In this document: one piece after another, positions 1 through 7,631 of the stretch
Position numbering within the stretch: position 1 is the stretch's first letter
Layout of the letters: every line of letters begins with the position of its first letter
From: an uncultured Chloroflexus sp.
GTDB lineage: Bacteria > Chloroflexota > Chloroflexia > Chloroflexales > Chloroflexaceae
Assembly: GCF_937129525.1 (NCBI RefSeq)
Contig: NZ_CAKZNK010000019.1
Coordinates: 1-51,718 of the forward strand
Direction of reading: 5' to 3'
DNA length: 51,718 nucleotides
Position numbers and translations under genes: made by a program
The notes under the pieces: model-generated
Told to the model about the DNA's origin: nothing
The model's input: only the letters and a program-made list of their open reading frames with translations
The model's database searches: none

Positions 1-13
1 TAGCCGGGGGTAG

Positions 14-34
14 GGGCGCAGCGGTGCTGCGCCC
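14..34. repeat. 9-bp perfect inverted repeat
   Basis: The arms gggcgcagc (14-22) and gctgcgccc (26-34) are perfectly complementary around a 3-base loop. The plus strand continues with ttctgttgttg, a weak U-rich tail, so it could end a transcript entering from the left edge of the window. It could equally be a dispersed palindromic repeat. Confidence 0.5.
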
Positions 35-60
35 TTCTGTTGTTGCTAGCGGGTAGCCGA

Positions 61-93
61 GAGGCGAGAGGCGATAGGTGATAGGTGATAGGT
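61..93. repeat. 7-bp tandem repeats, gaggcga and gataggt units
   Basis: Two copies of gaggcga (61-74) run into three perfect copies of gataggt (73-93), sharing two bases at the junction. The same family reappears 126 bp later at 219-253 as gataggc. A 7-bp unit would break a reading frame, and no coding sequence covers it. Confidence 0.8.
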
Positions 94-130
94 GGTCTCT
101 GCGGTCGCGGGCGTTCATCATCTTCCGCGA

Positions 131-159
131 GTAGGGGCGGGTTTCAAACCCACCCCTAC
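131..159. repeat. 29-bp near-perfect palindrome
   Basis: Arms gtaggggcgggttt (131-144) and aaacccacccctac (146-159) pair with one c/a mismatch around a single central base. It lacks a T tract on either side, so it does not look like an ordinary terminator. Similar GTAGGGGCGGGTTT palindromes are, from memory, dispersed in several bacterial genomes. A genome-wide copy count would settle this. Confidence 0.7.
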
Positions 160-218
160 AGACGTTTCCCCCCCTGCCTGGAGGGGCTGGTTGGTTGTGG
201 CGTGGTATGTCGCCAGGG

Positions 219-253
219 GATAGGCGATAGCTGATAGGCGATAGGCGATAACC
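219..253. repeat. Five 7-bp tandem repeats, gataggc family
   Basis: The units read gataggc, gatagct, gataggc, gataggc and gataacc, in perfect 7-bp register. They are related to the gataggt units at 73-93. The patch is non-coding, and slippage between units would make it length-variable between strains. Confidence 0.8.
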
Positions 254-348
254 AATCGTTTCTCTGCGCACTCTGCGACCTCTGCGGTAAATGAATAGGC
301 TACAGGCGAACAGGGAGATCTTCCGCTCGTTGGGAACGAGAACCCGAT

Positions 349-2082
349 TTACGCCGTCGCCATTGCTGCTTTCTGTTTCGCCTTCTCTTCCTCCACCAGC
401 ACGCGACGCAACACCTTGCCTACCAGCGTCTTTGGCAGCTCGGTGCGGAACTCGACCTCGCGCGGCACTTTATACGGCGCCAGATGTAGCTTGCAGAACT
501 CCTTGATCTCTTCAACGGTTGGCTGCTCGCCCGGCTTCGGCACAATAAATGCCTTCACCGTATCATCACCGCGCTGTGGGTGTGGAATGCCAACCACCAC
601 CGCCTCCATCACCTTTGGATGCATGAAGAGGACTTCCTCTACATCGCGCGGCAATACCTTCAAACCGCCAACGTTGATCATGTCCTTCTTACGATCGACA
701 ATGTAGAAGTAGCCATCTTTATCGACACGGGCAATATCGCCGGTGTGCAGCCATCCTTCACTGTCAATCGTTTGCGCCGTCTCCTCAGGCCGTTGCCAGT
801 ACCCCTTCATCACCTGCGGCCCGCGCACGCACAATTCACCGGTCGCATCGCTGCCAGGCTCAATCTCCCGGCCTGTATCGAGATCGATCACCTTGGCCTC
901 GGTATCAGGCAGCGGAATTCCGATGCTGCCGGCCCGTCGCTCGCCAAAAACCGGGTTGCAGTGCGTCACCGGGCTGGCCTCAGTCATGCCAAAACCTTCC
1001 ACCAGGCGACCGCCGGTAAGCTGACCGAACTTCTCCTGAACTTCCATCGGTAGCGGCGCCGATCCGCTAATACATGCCTTCACGCTGCGCAGATCGTATT
1101 CGTTGACCTTGGGATGATTGATAATCCCGATGTACATTACCGGCACGCCGGGGAAGAGCGTGCAGCGTTCGCGCTGAATCACATTCATCACATTGTCAAT
1201 CGGGCGCGGGCTGGGCACAATCACAATCTCGGCGCCGATGTGGATGCTGTACATCATGGCTACGGTCATCCCATAGACGTGGAAGAAGGGGATAGCCGCC
1301 ATCATCTTCTCGCCGCCGGGTTGCCCGCGGGTCAGCCATGCCGCAACCTGTACCGTATTGGCGATCAGGTTGCGATGGGTTAACATAGCAGCTTTCGGCA
1401 GGCCGGTCGTGCCACCGGTGTACTGGAACAGCGCCACATCATCGGGGCTAACGTTTACTTTGGGCGGCGTAGGACCATACTTCTCCAGCAGATGTTGGAA
1501 GAAGAAGATGTCCTGCTCGGGCATCACATCCACCCACTCTGGCGTCTTCTTCTGCGCGCTCTTCACCAGCAGGTTCGATGGGAAGCCGAGCGTATCGAAG
1601 ATATGCGCCACAATCACCCGCTTAACCGGAGTCTCGGCCCGCACCTCGCGCAGACGCGGCCAGAAGATGTTCAACAGCACAATCGTTTCGGCGCCCGAGT
1701 CGTGCAACTGATGCTGCAATTCGCGCCCGGTATAAGTGGGGTTGGTATTGACGACAATCGCGCCCAGTCGCATGCAGGCATAGAAGGTGATGATGTAGTG
1801 TGGTGAGTTAGGCAACATCACCGCTACCCGATCCCCCTTGCGCACGCCAAGCTGGTAAAGCGCCGTCGCCATCCGATCAACTTTTTCGTTCAACTGCCGG
1901 TACGTCATCTTGCCGCCGACGGTGAATCGTCCGCCTAGCAGGTAGCGCAAGACGAAATTAGTAGCTGTGTGGTCGGCGTAGGTCTTGGCACTGTTGTGCA
2001 GCATGTCGCTGAGCGTTATGTCCGGGTACGTCAGCGATGGCGGCACACCCGGTTCGTAGTACGACAACCAGACTTTGTCCAA
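349..2082 (-). CDS. Long-chain fatty acid-CoA ligase (AMP-forming), FadD-like
   Basis: A 577-residue protein that would activate fatty acids with ATP and CoA through an acyl-adenylate, at the cytoplasmic face of the membrane. The P-loop-like ATP/AMP motif YTGGTTGLPKAAMLTHRN lies near residue 225. The motif GFGMTEASP is near 365, GWLHTGDIARVDKDGYFYIVDRKKDMI near 450-475, and the C-terminal catalytic lysine region PKTLVGKVLRR near 555, so both domains are complete. The start is TTG, chosen because a full AGGAGG sits six bases upstream. No other lipid gene adjoins it. The exact chain-length preference cannot be read from sequence. Confidence 0.92.
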   Translation of the reverse strand: MDKVWLSYYEPGVPPSLTYPDITLSDMLHNSAKTYADHTATNFVLRYLLGGRFTVGGKMTYRQLNEKVDRMATALYQLGVRKGDRVAVMLPNSPHYIITFYACMRLGAIVVNTNPTYTGRELQHQLHDSGAETIVLLNIFWPRLREVRAETPVKRVIVAHIFDTLGFPSNLLVKSAQKKTPEWVDVMPEQDIFFFQHLLEKYGPTPPKVNVSPDDVALFQYTGGTTGLPKAAMLTHRNLIANTVQVAAWLTRGQPGGEKMMAAIPFFHVYGMTVAMMYSIHIGAEIVIVPSPRPIDNVMNVIQRERCTLFPGVPVMYIGIINHPKVNEYDLRSVKACISGSAPLPMEVQEKFGQLTGGRLVEGFGMTEASPVTHCNPVFGERRAGSIGIPLPDTEAKVIDLDTGREIEPGSDATGELCVRGPQVMKGYWQRPEETAQTIDSEGWLHTGDIARVDKDGYFYIVDRKKDMINVGGLKVLPRDVEEVLFMHPKVMEAVVVGIPHPQRGDDTVKAFIVPKPGEQPTVEEIKEFCKLHLAPYKVPREVEFRTELPKTLVGKVLRRVLVEEEKAKQKAAMATA

Positions 2083-2179
2083 TTTGCACCTCCTTGTGCG
2101 CTTAAGTGGGTCGGGAATAAGCGCCTGTACTGCTGCGCGGTGAAAGCAACTCCAACGCTCTCACCGCATCCAATCGTGA

Positions 2180-2350
2180 CTATACATCGTCGCGGAGCCA
2201 GCCCCGTTCGCGAGCAATGAATTTAATAGTGGCATCGTCCGGCGGATATAATCCGGCTGCCTGATAAGCGTAGGCGAGCAGCGCTGCGCCGCCAATCAGA
2301 CCAATAATCAGTCCAAGTAGAAAGGTGAAGACTCCGATCACCTGTTTCAT
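2180..2350 (-). CDS. Small single-pass membrane protein of unknown function, 56 aa
   Basis: A 56-residue open frame with its own ATG. It has a good Shine-Dalgarno (ggggagg seven bases upstream) and an extended -10 promoter about 45 bases further up. The protein begins MKQVIGVFTFLLGLIIGLIG, giving one hydrophobic helix at about residues 4-28. A short, charged tail follows with the segment AAGLYPPDDATIKFIARERG and ends WLRDDV. It lies between the acyl-CoA ligase (same strand, gap of about 97 bp) and the divergently transcribed aldolase. I do not recognise a family. The coding call rests on the start signals and the amphipathic layout, not on homology. Confidence 0.6.
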   Translation of the reverse strand: MKQVIGVFTFLLGLIIGLIGGAALLAYAYQAAGLYPPDDATIKFIARERGWLRDDV

Positions 2351-2399
2351 ATAACCTCCCCGTAACTATATCCCATATGCATTGGGGGAATACATATCG

Positions 2400-2408
2400 A
2401 TTGTACCA
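2400..2408 (-). promoter_or_regulatory. Extended -10 promoter for the 56-aa membrane protein
   Basis: On the minus strand this reads TGG followed by TACAAT, an extended -10 element. A weak CTTCCA lies at the -35 position with 17-bp spacing. Transcription would start about 43 bases before the ATG at 2350. It is back to back with the candidate aldolase promoter at 2438. Confidence 0.45.
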
Positions 2409-2437
2409 TATTTTACCGGTTCTGGAAGTGGATCGAG

Positions 2438-2443
2438 TATAAT
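2438..2443 (+). promoter_or_regulatory. -10 box TATAAT upstream of the aldolase gene
   Basis: A perfect TATAAT lies about 115 bases before the aldolase start. No good -35 box is found at the usual spacing, so an activator may be needed or the match may be fortuitous. It would give a leader of about 110 bases. Confidence 0.35.
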
Positions 2444-2558
2444 AAAGGTGTTGCCGCTCTGCTCCTTCCCAATACGTGTCCATATGTTATTCGTCCACTT
2501 ATTTTACCAGTCTTGTTTCACTGGTTGCTGCTCGATGATCTGAACAAGGAGTTGTCCA

Positions 2559-3599
2559 ATGGCTAAAGTGAAAATGACGCGGGGAAAGTTCAATGGCATC
2601 CAGGCTTGCGCTGATGCTAATGGTATTATTGCAGCCGCGGCAATGGATCAGCGCGGTTCGCTCAAGAAAGCAATTGCCAAAGCTCGTGGCGCTGATGCAA
2701 CCAACGAAGATCTGACCGCATTCAAGACGGCAGTAACCCGCATTTTGACTCGCTACGCCAGCGCGATTTTAATGGATCCAGAATATGGCCTGCCCGCTAT
2801 CGCTCAACGCGCTCCCGGTACCGGTGTGTTGCTCGCTTACGAGAAGACCGGTTATGATGCGTCGGTGCGCGGTCGTTTGCCCGATCTGCTCGATGTCTGG
2901 AGTGTGCGCAAGTTGAAAGAAGCCGGCGCTGATGCGATCAAGATTCTTCTCTACTACAATCCGTTTGACGATGCCGCTATCAATGACATCAAGCATGCCT
3001 TCATCGAGCGGATTGGCGCTGAGTGCGCGGCGAATGATATTCCCTTCTTCCTCGAACCGATTGCCTATGATGATACCGTCGGCGACGAGAAGAGCTTCGA
3101 ATTTGCGCTGGTCAAGCCCAGGTATGTGACCGCCTACATGGCCGAGTTTTCGAAGCCCCAGTACGGCGTCGATGTGCTCAAGGTTGAAGTGCCGGTCAAT
3201 GTCAAGTTTGTCGAGGGGATGCGGGTATTTAGCGGCCAGAAGGCGTATAGCCGCGAAGAAGCGAAAGAATTTTTCCGCCAGGCTGCCGATGCTGCTCGCA
3301 AGCCCTTCATCTACCTCAGCGCCGGTGTCTCTGATGAGGTCTTCCGCGAGACGCTCGAACTGGCCGCCGAGGCTGGTACACCGTTCGCCGGCGTGCTCTG
3401 TGGTCGCGCAACCTGGCAAGATGGTATTCCAGTCTACGCCCAGCACGGTCTGGCTGCGCTTGAGTCCTGGCTTGAAGATCGCGGTGTTGCCAATATTATG
3501 GCTCTGAATGAGACGCTGGCCAAGGGCGCAAAGCCGTGGTGGACGATTTACGGTGGTCTGGAGAATATCGAAATAGTTGACCTTCCGACGCTGAACTGA
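2559..3599 (+). CDS. Class I aldolase of the LacD (tagatose-1,6-bisphosphate aldolase) family
   Basis: A 346-residue TIM-barrel aldolase that would cleave tagatose- or fructose-1,6-bisphosphate to two triose phosphates through a lysine Schiff base. The N-terminal AAAMDQRGSL motif (about residues 27-35), ADAIKILLYYNP (about 124-135) and VLKVEVPVNV (206-215) are typical of the LacD family. Lys208 in the last motif is the probable Schiff-base lysine, close to Lys205 of streptococcal LacD. The ATG follows an AAGGAG. No lactose or tagatose pathway genes are nearby, so a role in glycolysis or gluconeogenesis as a fructose-bisphosphate aldolase is more likely. That is an inference. Confidence 0.88.
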   Translation: MAKVKMTRGKFNGIQACADANGIIAAAAMDQRGSLKKAIAKARGADATNEDLTAFKTAVTRILTRYASAILMDPEYGLPAIAQRAPGTGVLLAYEKTGYDASVRGRLPDLLDVWSVRKLKEAGADAIKILLYYNPFDDAAINDIKHAFIERIGAECAANDIPFFLEPIAYDDTVGDEKSFEFALVKPRYVTAYMAEFSKPQYGVDVLKVEVPVNVKFVEGMRVFSGQKAYSREEAKEFFRQAADAARKPFIYLSAGVSDEVFRETLELAAEAGTPFAGVLCGRATWQDGIPVYAQHGLAALESWLEDRGVANIMALNETLAKGAKPWWTIYGGLENIEIVDLPTLN

Positions 3600-3656
3600 T
3601 CGCGTTCGCTGCCGTTTACGCTCACGCCGAAATTGATCGCTTCCCTTCGTCTAACG

Positions 3657-3688
3657 GTTTCGCCCTCTCTCACACGAGAGGGCGAAAC
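3657..3688 (+). terminator. Strong hairpin after the aldolase gene
   Basis: Thirteen-base perfect arms, gtttcgccctctc (3657-3669) and gagagggcgaaac (3676-3688), flank a 6-base loop 57 bases after the stop codon. A proper U tract is missing (tgtcgggc follows). It may therefore terminate weakly or protect the 3' end. It lies between two converging transcripts. Confidence 0.5.
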
Positions 3689-3809
3689 TGTCGGGCTGTG
3701 CATGCTGATACCGGTTTCAGGCGCAATGATATTGCTGACAGCGATTGCTACGATTTCACCAAAACAAGAGACAGGCTGATAGCGTTCTGTTCGACACCCT
3801 CACACCGAA

Positions 3810-4061
3810 TCACATCCCCACAATTCCCATCCCGCCACGACCGGCGCGGCGCAATCGCTCAATGGTTGACCAGCGTGGCGCTACCGGCACTCGCACTGGT
3901 GGCAGGCCCTGCGCGATCAGGCGCATCGAGTCCCGCCAGCGTGCCGGTAATGCTCCCACTTCTGCCCCGCTCTGCGCAGACTCTTCGGCTAGAAGCAAGG
4001 TGATTGCCGCCACTGCTGCCGCTGCTTCTTCTTCAGTCGGCGAGCCAGTAATGATATGCAT
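3810..4061 (-). CDS. Small protein resembling acyl-CoA carboxylase epsilon subunits
   Basis: An 83-residue protein starting MHIITGSPTEEEAAAAVAAI, then an alanine-rich helix, a tryptophan (ARWRDSMRLI) and a basic tail. The pattern 'GxPTxEExAAxxAxI' followed by a linker and a conserved Trp resembles the small epsilon subunit of actinobacterial acyl-CoA carboxylases. No carboxylase gene is in the window, so the match is only suggestive. In Chloroflexus, acetyl- and propionyl-CoA carboxylases drive the 3-hydroxypropionate bi-cycle, which makes the idea worth testing. The start at 4061 is preferred over an upstream ATG at 4109 because AGAGG lies eight bases before it. The gene follows the GatD-like gene on the same strand. 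Confidence 0.5.
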   Translation of the reverse strand: MHIITGSPTEEEAAAAVAAITLLLAEESAQSGAEVGALPARWRDSMRLIAQGLPPVRVPVAPRWSTIERLRRAGRGGMGIVGM

Positions 4062-4111
4062 AGAACTGCCTCTCATCGTTGCGTCAATCTCGTTGTGAAA
4101 TGTGTTCATCT

Positions 4112-4852
4112 CTATCGCCGAACCAACCGCTGCACCATCACCCGCTGCGCTGTCAGTTCGCGTTCGGCGGGTAATGGCGGTACCTCAATCTGTGTTCCAT
4201 AACGTCGGCGCAAAGCCAGCTCAATCAGGTGATCGGTCAATTGCGGATTTTTCGGCAACAATGCGCCGTGCAGGTAGCAACCAAAGGTATTGCGATAGAT
4301 TGCGCCACCCCAGCCATCCTGACCGTTGTCGCCATAGCCGATCAATACTCTACCCAATGGCCTGACCCCTGCGCCGTGGAATGTGCGCCCGCTGTGATTT
4401 TCAAAGCCGACCAACCGCCATGGCCCTTGTCCGAGATCGACCTCGATCACGATGTTGCCGATCATGCGTTGCTTGCCGGCGATCGTATGCACATCGAGCG
4501 CACCCAGACCGGGTAATCGTTCGCCGGTATGGGTAAGAAAGTAGTGACCAAGCAACTGATAACCGCCGCAGATCGCCAGCACAACCAGATCGTCCTCGAT
4601 TGCAGCGCGCAGGGCCGGCCCCTGCCGTTCAATCAGGTCGGTGGTGATCAATGCCTGCCCACTATCCTGCCCGCCGCCAAAAAACGCCAGATCGACTGTC
4701 GTCCAGTCAATTGTATCACCGGGATTTACAGCGACGACTTCAAGCTCGATGCCTCGGCGCGCGCATCGCTGGCGTAATGCGATCACATTGCCGCGATCGC
4801 CATAGACATTCATATGGTCAGGATAGAGATGGGCTAACCGCAATGTGAACAT
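4112..4852 (-). CDS. gatD: GatD-like type 1 glutamine amidotransferase (CobB/CobQ-like)
   Basis: A 246-residue glutaminase domain. GatD partners MurT to amidate the D-glutamate of lipid II, making D-isoglutamine in peptidoglycan. The nucleophile elbow AICGGYQLLG places Cys95 and the later GCYLHG places His195. These positions agree closely with Cys94 and His189 of staphylococcal GatD. The family N-terminus LYPDHMNVYGDRGN is intact. The usual partner gene murT is not adjacent: proA lies 31 bp upstream and the small epsilon-like gene lies downstream. A CobQ-like role is the alternative, but the protein lacks the synthetase domain. Confidence 0.8.
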   Translation of the reverse strand: MFTLRLAHLYPDHMNVYGDRGNVIALRQRCARRGIELEVVAVNPGDTIDWTTVDLAFFGGGQDSGQALITTDLIERQGPALRAAIEDDLVVLAICGGYQLLGHYFLTHTGERLPGLGALDVHTIAGKQRMIGNIVIEVDLGQGPWRLVGFENHSGRTFHGAGVRPLGRVLIGYGDNGQDGWGGAIYRNTFGCYLHGALLPKNPQLTDHLIELALRRRYGTQIEVPPLPAERELTAQRVMVQRLVRR

Positions 4853-4883
4853 AAGCCTGTCAGGTGGTAGCGTCGCGCCGTTT

Positions 4884-6152
4884 TTACTTGCGCACCAGAT
4901 AATCGCCTTCGCCGATCCAGGTGTACGTTGTTAACTCTTGCAAACCCATTGGCCCGCGCGCATGTAACCGGTTTGTCGAGATCGCTACCTCGGCGCCTAG
5001 CCCAAACTGGCCGCCATCGTTGAAGCGTGTGCTGGCATTGACAAAGACTGCCGTGGCATCAACCTCGCGGGTAAAGCGGGCTGCGCTGGTCGGGTCGCCG
5101 GTCAGAATGGCTTCGGAGTGGCCACCGTATTGGGCGATGTGATCAAGCGCTTCGTCAATATCGCTAACCACCTTAATGGCGACAATCAATGCGAGAAACT
5201 CTTGGCCAAAATCGCTCGGATCAGCCGGTTTTAAGTTCCATGATTCGTGATCGGGCGTATCGGCCAGAATCGCTAGCGCTTCGAGATCGCAGCGCATCTC
5301 TACCCCGTGACGGGCAAGCGCCGCCGCGACCATCGGCAGGAAAGCAGGCGCTGCCGCGCGATGCACCAGCAATGTGTCGAGCGCATTGCATGCTCCCGGT
5401 CGCTGCACTTTGGCGTTGACGATCACCGGCACGGCGCGGGCAAAGTCGGCGCTCGGCTCGACATAAATATGACTGACCCCCATCCCGCCTACAATCACCG
5501 GCACGGTAGCATTCTCAACGCAGAAGCGGTGCAGACTGGCGCCGCCGCGCGGAATGATCATATCAACGTAGCGGTCAAGGCGCAGCAATTGCCGCACCAG
5601 CTCGCGGTCAGGATCGGTAATACTCTGGGCGGCAAAAGCGGGCAAGCCGGTCTGTTCCAGTGCAGTTGCAATCACTGTTGTCGTTGCCGCCACACTCCGG
5701 GCAATATCGCTGCCGCCGCGCAAAATGACCGCATTGCCGGCCTTCAGGCAGAGCGTGGCAATGTCGATCGTTACGTTCGGGCGCGCTTCATAAATCGCGC
5801 CGATCACGCCAATCGGCACCCGTCGCTTATACAGGCGCAATCCCGACGGCAATTCTCGTTGATCAAAGATCTCGCCAACCGGATCGGGCAGGTCTGCAAC
5901 TTTGCGGCAATCCTCGGCGATGGCGGCAAGCCGCGCTTCGGTCAAGAGCATCCGGTCAATGATCGCCGGTGGTGTACCGTTCCGTTCGGCATCGGCGACA
6001 TCGGCGGCATTGGCACTCAAAATGTCGCTCTGTCGGGCCAGCAAGCCATCGGCAATCGCATGCAGCGCCGCATTCTTCTGCTCAGTCGTCAATTTGGCCA
6101 GCGCCCGCGCCGCCGTCTTGGCGCGCCGGCCAATCGTTTCAAGATCGGTCAT
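4884..6152 (-). CDS. proA: Glutamate-5-semialdehyde dehydrogenase (gamma-glutamyl phosphate reductase)
   Basis: A 422-residue protein catalysing the NADPH-dependent reduction of gamma-glutamyl phosphate, the second step of proline synthesis. The catalytic cysteine is Cys255 in [14 protein letters not shown]. The nucleotide-binding segment [18 protein letters not shown] (116-133) and the C-terminal [17 protein letters not shown] are typical. The start at 6152 is chosen because GGGAGG precedes it. A longer frame to 6224 would add 24 unlikely residues. It overlaps the end of the small membrane gene upstream by 14 bases, so the two are translationally linked. No proB is adjacent. Confidence 0.94.
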   Translation of the reverse strand: MTDLETIGRRAKTAARALAKLTTEQKNAALHAIADGLLARQSDILSANAADVADAERNGTPPAIIDRMLLTEARLAAIAEDCRKVADLPDPVGEIFDQRELPSGLRLYKRRVPIGVIGAIYEARPNVTIDIATLCLKAGNAVILRGGSDIARSVAATTTVIATALEQTGLPAFAAQSITDPDRELVRQLLRLDRYVDMIIPRGGASLHRFCVENATVPVIVGGMGVSHIYVEPSADFARAVPVIVNAKVQRPGACNALDTLLVHRAAAPAFLPMVAAALARHGVEMRCDLEALAILADTPDHESWNLKPADPSDFGQEFLALIVAIKVVSDIDEALDHIAQYGGHSEAILTGDPTSAARFTREVDATAVFVNASTRFNDGGQFGLGAEVAISTNRLHARGPMGLQELTTYTWIGEGDYLVRK

Positions 6153-6480
6153 CGCGAGAGCCTCCCTGATCGTATTCGTCGTAGCGGCGACGTTCAGACT
6201 CAAGATAACGACGGGCACGCTCAAAGCGGTCGTCGAGTTCGCCCTTCTGGTATGCCTGCCAGAGTAACCATACAGCAGCCAGCACTAGCCCGCCTCCGAT
6301 CACCATCAGCGGTAATAGCGCTGCGGCAAACACGTTTGAAGTGGCAATCACGACCATCGCTGCTGCGCCCAACGCAAAAGCGCGCCGCCGTCGTGAGCCG
6401 GGCGCGCTGCGCCGAAACTGCTCAATCAGCAGCGCGGCGATGACTATTGCCACAATTAGCCGAATGATGTCAGGACTCAT
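6139..6480 (-). CDS. Small two-helix membrane protein upstream of proA
   Basis: A 113-residue protein starting [20 protein letters not shown]. Hydrophobic stretches lie at about residues 5-18 and 33-70. The C-terminal tail is strongly charged, rich in Arg, Glu and Tyr (segment [19 protein letters not shown]). The hydrophobic part would cross the membrane two or three times with the tail in the cytoplasm. Its stop codon overlaps the proA start by 14 bases. The family is not recognised. An upstream ATG at 6513 is possible but has no better ribosome site. Confidence 0.65.
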   Translation of the reverse strand: MSPDIIRLIVAIVIAALLIEQFRRSAPGSRRRRAFALGAAAMVVIATSNVFAAALLPLMVIGGGLVLAAVWLLWQAYQKGELDDRFERARRYLESERRRYDEYDQGGSRDDRS

Positions 6481-6543
6481 ATTGTCGTTCCCGTGGTATG
6501 TTCCTGGCGGCATTGTACCACAGCTACGCCGGTTCGGTTTAGC

Positions 6544-7065
6544 TTAACGCGGTTGTTCAGGCACTGTGCGCCGAACAGCAATATCCCCGATCCTGAAAGC
6601 TGCCCAGATCAGCAGGCCAAAACTGACGTAGTTGATCGGAGTGCGCAGCGCGTTCAATTGATTCCAGGTGTCGCGGGCCTGCGTCCAATCGGCTGGCGGC
6701 GCTGTCGGATCCCATCCCAGTACGGCGTTGTTGATCGGCACATTCAGTACAATCGTAAAGACACCGACTCCGAAAAAGAAGAGGATCCATCCCAACGCAG
6801 TTAGCCGCCAATACAGAGTATGACGTTCACGCCAGAGTCGAACCAGCGGGTACAATGGCAGCCACATGGCCAGATTGGCCACCACTATCACGCCGGTCGG
6901 GAAAGCGTCGAGGGCGCGAATCAATCCCTGCTCGATCCGGGTGTATTCGCCAGCGTTCAGAGTCATCAGAGTGGGGATAACGCCTTGCTCGAAGGTGTAG
7001 AGCAGGCCGGCAAACAGCCCAATCGCGAACGTGAAGATAAGGTGAATGATACGAATGCTCAGCAT
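6544..7065 (-). CDS. Four-helix membrane protein, DUF1772 (anthrone oxygenase-like) family
   Basis: A 173-residue polytopic protein with about four hydrophobic segments. The features FAGLLYTFEQGVIPTL near the start and VFTIVLNVPINNAVLGWDP in the middle match the DUF1772 pattern, in which a conserved N-x-P-x-N-x-x-L follows the third helix. Some fungal members act in anthrone oxidation, but bacterial members are uncharacterised. The ATG at 7065 follows AGGAG. It lies 23 bp downstream of the next membrane gene on the same strand, so they are probably co-transcribed. Confidence 0.72.
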   Translation of the reverse strand: MLSIRIIHLIFTFAIGLFAGLLYTFEQGVIPTLMTLNAGEYTRIEQGLIRALDAFPTGVIVVANLAMWLPLYPLVRLWRERHTLYWRLTALGWILFFFGVGVFTIVLNVPINNAVLGWDPTAPPADWTQARDTWNQLNALRTPINYVSFGLLIWAAFRIGDIAVRRTVPEQPR

Positions 7066-7088
7066 ACGCTCTCCTGATCGTAATGCGT

Positions 7089-7568
7089 TCACCATAGCGG
7101 TGGCTCAAAGATTTTCAGCGCCAGAATGATGACTACCAGGATGCCCATCGCCATGCCAACCTGATTGGAACGGCGCGCCAAAGCCTGATATTCCGGATCG
7201 TCAGCGCCTTTCGCCGCCAGGGTGTTGATCTGGCGGTTGAGCAGCGGAGTGTAGACGCCATAGGCGATGCTCATGGCGATGAGGTAGAGCGCAATCGCTA
7301 CCCATAGAAACGGCGCAACACTCTTTCCCCATACGATCATTAACACCCCGGTGACGCCACCGATGAGATAACATGGGTTGGCTACGTAATCATCGATCCA
7401 TTTCACCCCGCGTAACGCAAAAGCGAGCTGCGTCGGATCGCGCGAGCCACGCATGATCCAGATCGCGTAGCTGGCGTTCAGGCCGACCGCCGTCATTGTG
7501 GTAAAGATGTGCAGGAAGACGAGGAGCGTGTATCCCAATGGATGCGCGCCGTCTGGTGGTGGGTGCAT
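7089..7568 (-). CDS. Polytopic membrane protein, DUF2269-like
   Basis: A 159-residue protein with four hydrophobic helices. LGYTLLVFLHIFTTMTAVGL opens the first, and the segment YVANPCYLIGGVTGVLMIVW resembles DUF2269 members. The C-terminal half carries ARRSNQVGMAMGILVVIILA. Translation starts at an ATG preceded by AGGAGG. It is the first gene of a two-gene unit with the DUF1772-like protein and is divergent from the AraC regulator at 7632, which may control it. No function is established for this family. Confidence 0.7.
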   Translation of the reverse strand: MHPPPDGAHPLGYTLLVFLHIFTTMTAVGLNASYAIWIMRGSRDPTQLAFALRGVKWIDDYVANPCYLIGGVTGVLMIVWGKSVAPFLWVAIALYLIAMSIAYGVYTPLLNRQINTLAAKGADDPEYQALARRSNQVGMAMGILVVIILALKIFEPPLW

Positions 7569-7631
7569 AGCTGTTCCTCCTTTGACGAGCAGACGATACG
7601 TTGACTATAATGGCAACCGTCTGGATGATCT

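Larger units (their letters stand above)
1..348. other. Non-coding repeat-rich patch downstream of the acyl-CoA ligase gene
   Basis: No convincing gene is present in this stretch. It holds two strong palindromes (14-34 and 131-159) and two clusters of 7-bp tandem repeats (61-93 and 219-253), each listed separately. The ligase gene on the minus strand ends at 349, so this is its 3' flank. The mixture looks like a collecting site for short dispersed repeats, which are common between genes in filamentous Chloroflexota. That last point is recollection and was not tested here. Confidence 0.6.

Noticed and set aside
73-253. Possible CRISPR array from the repeated units
   Set aside because: Units are 7 bp, back to back or clustered, with no 25-40 bp spacers and no cas genes in the window.
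2223-2483. Minus-strand 86-residue frame covering the aldolase promoter region
   Set aside because: It overlaps the better supported 56-residue gene in another frame and lacks a ribosome site. Its sequence is Arg/Ser/Tyr-rich without family likeness.
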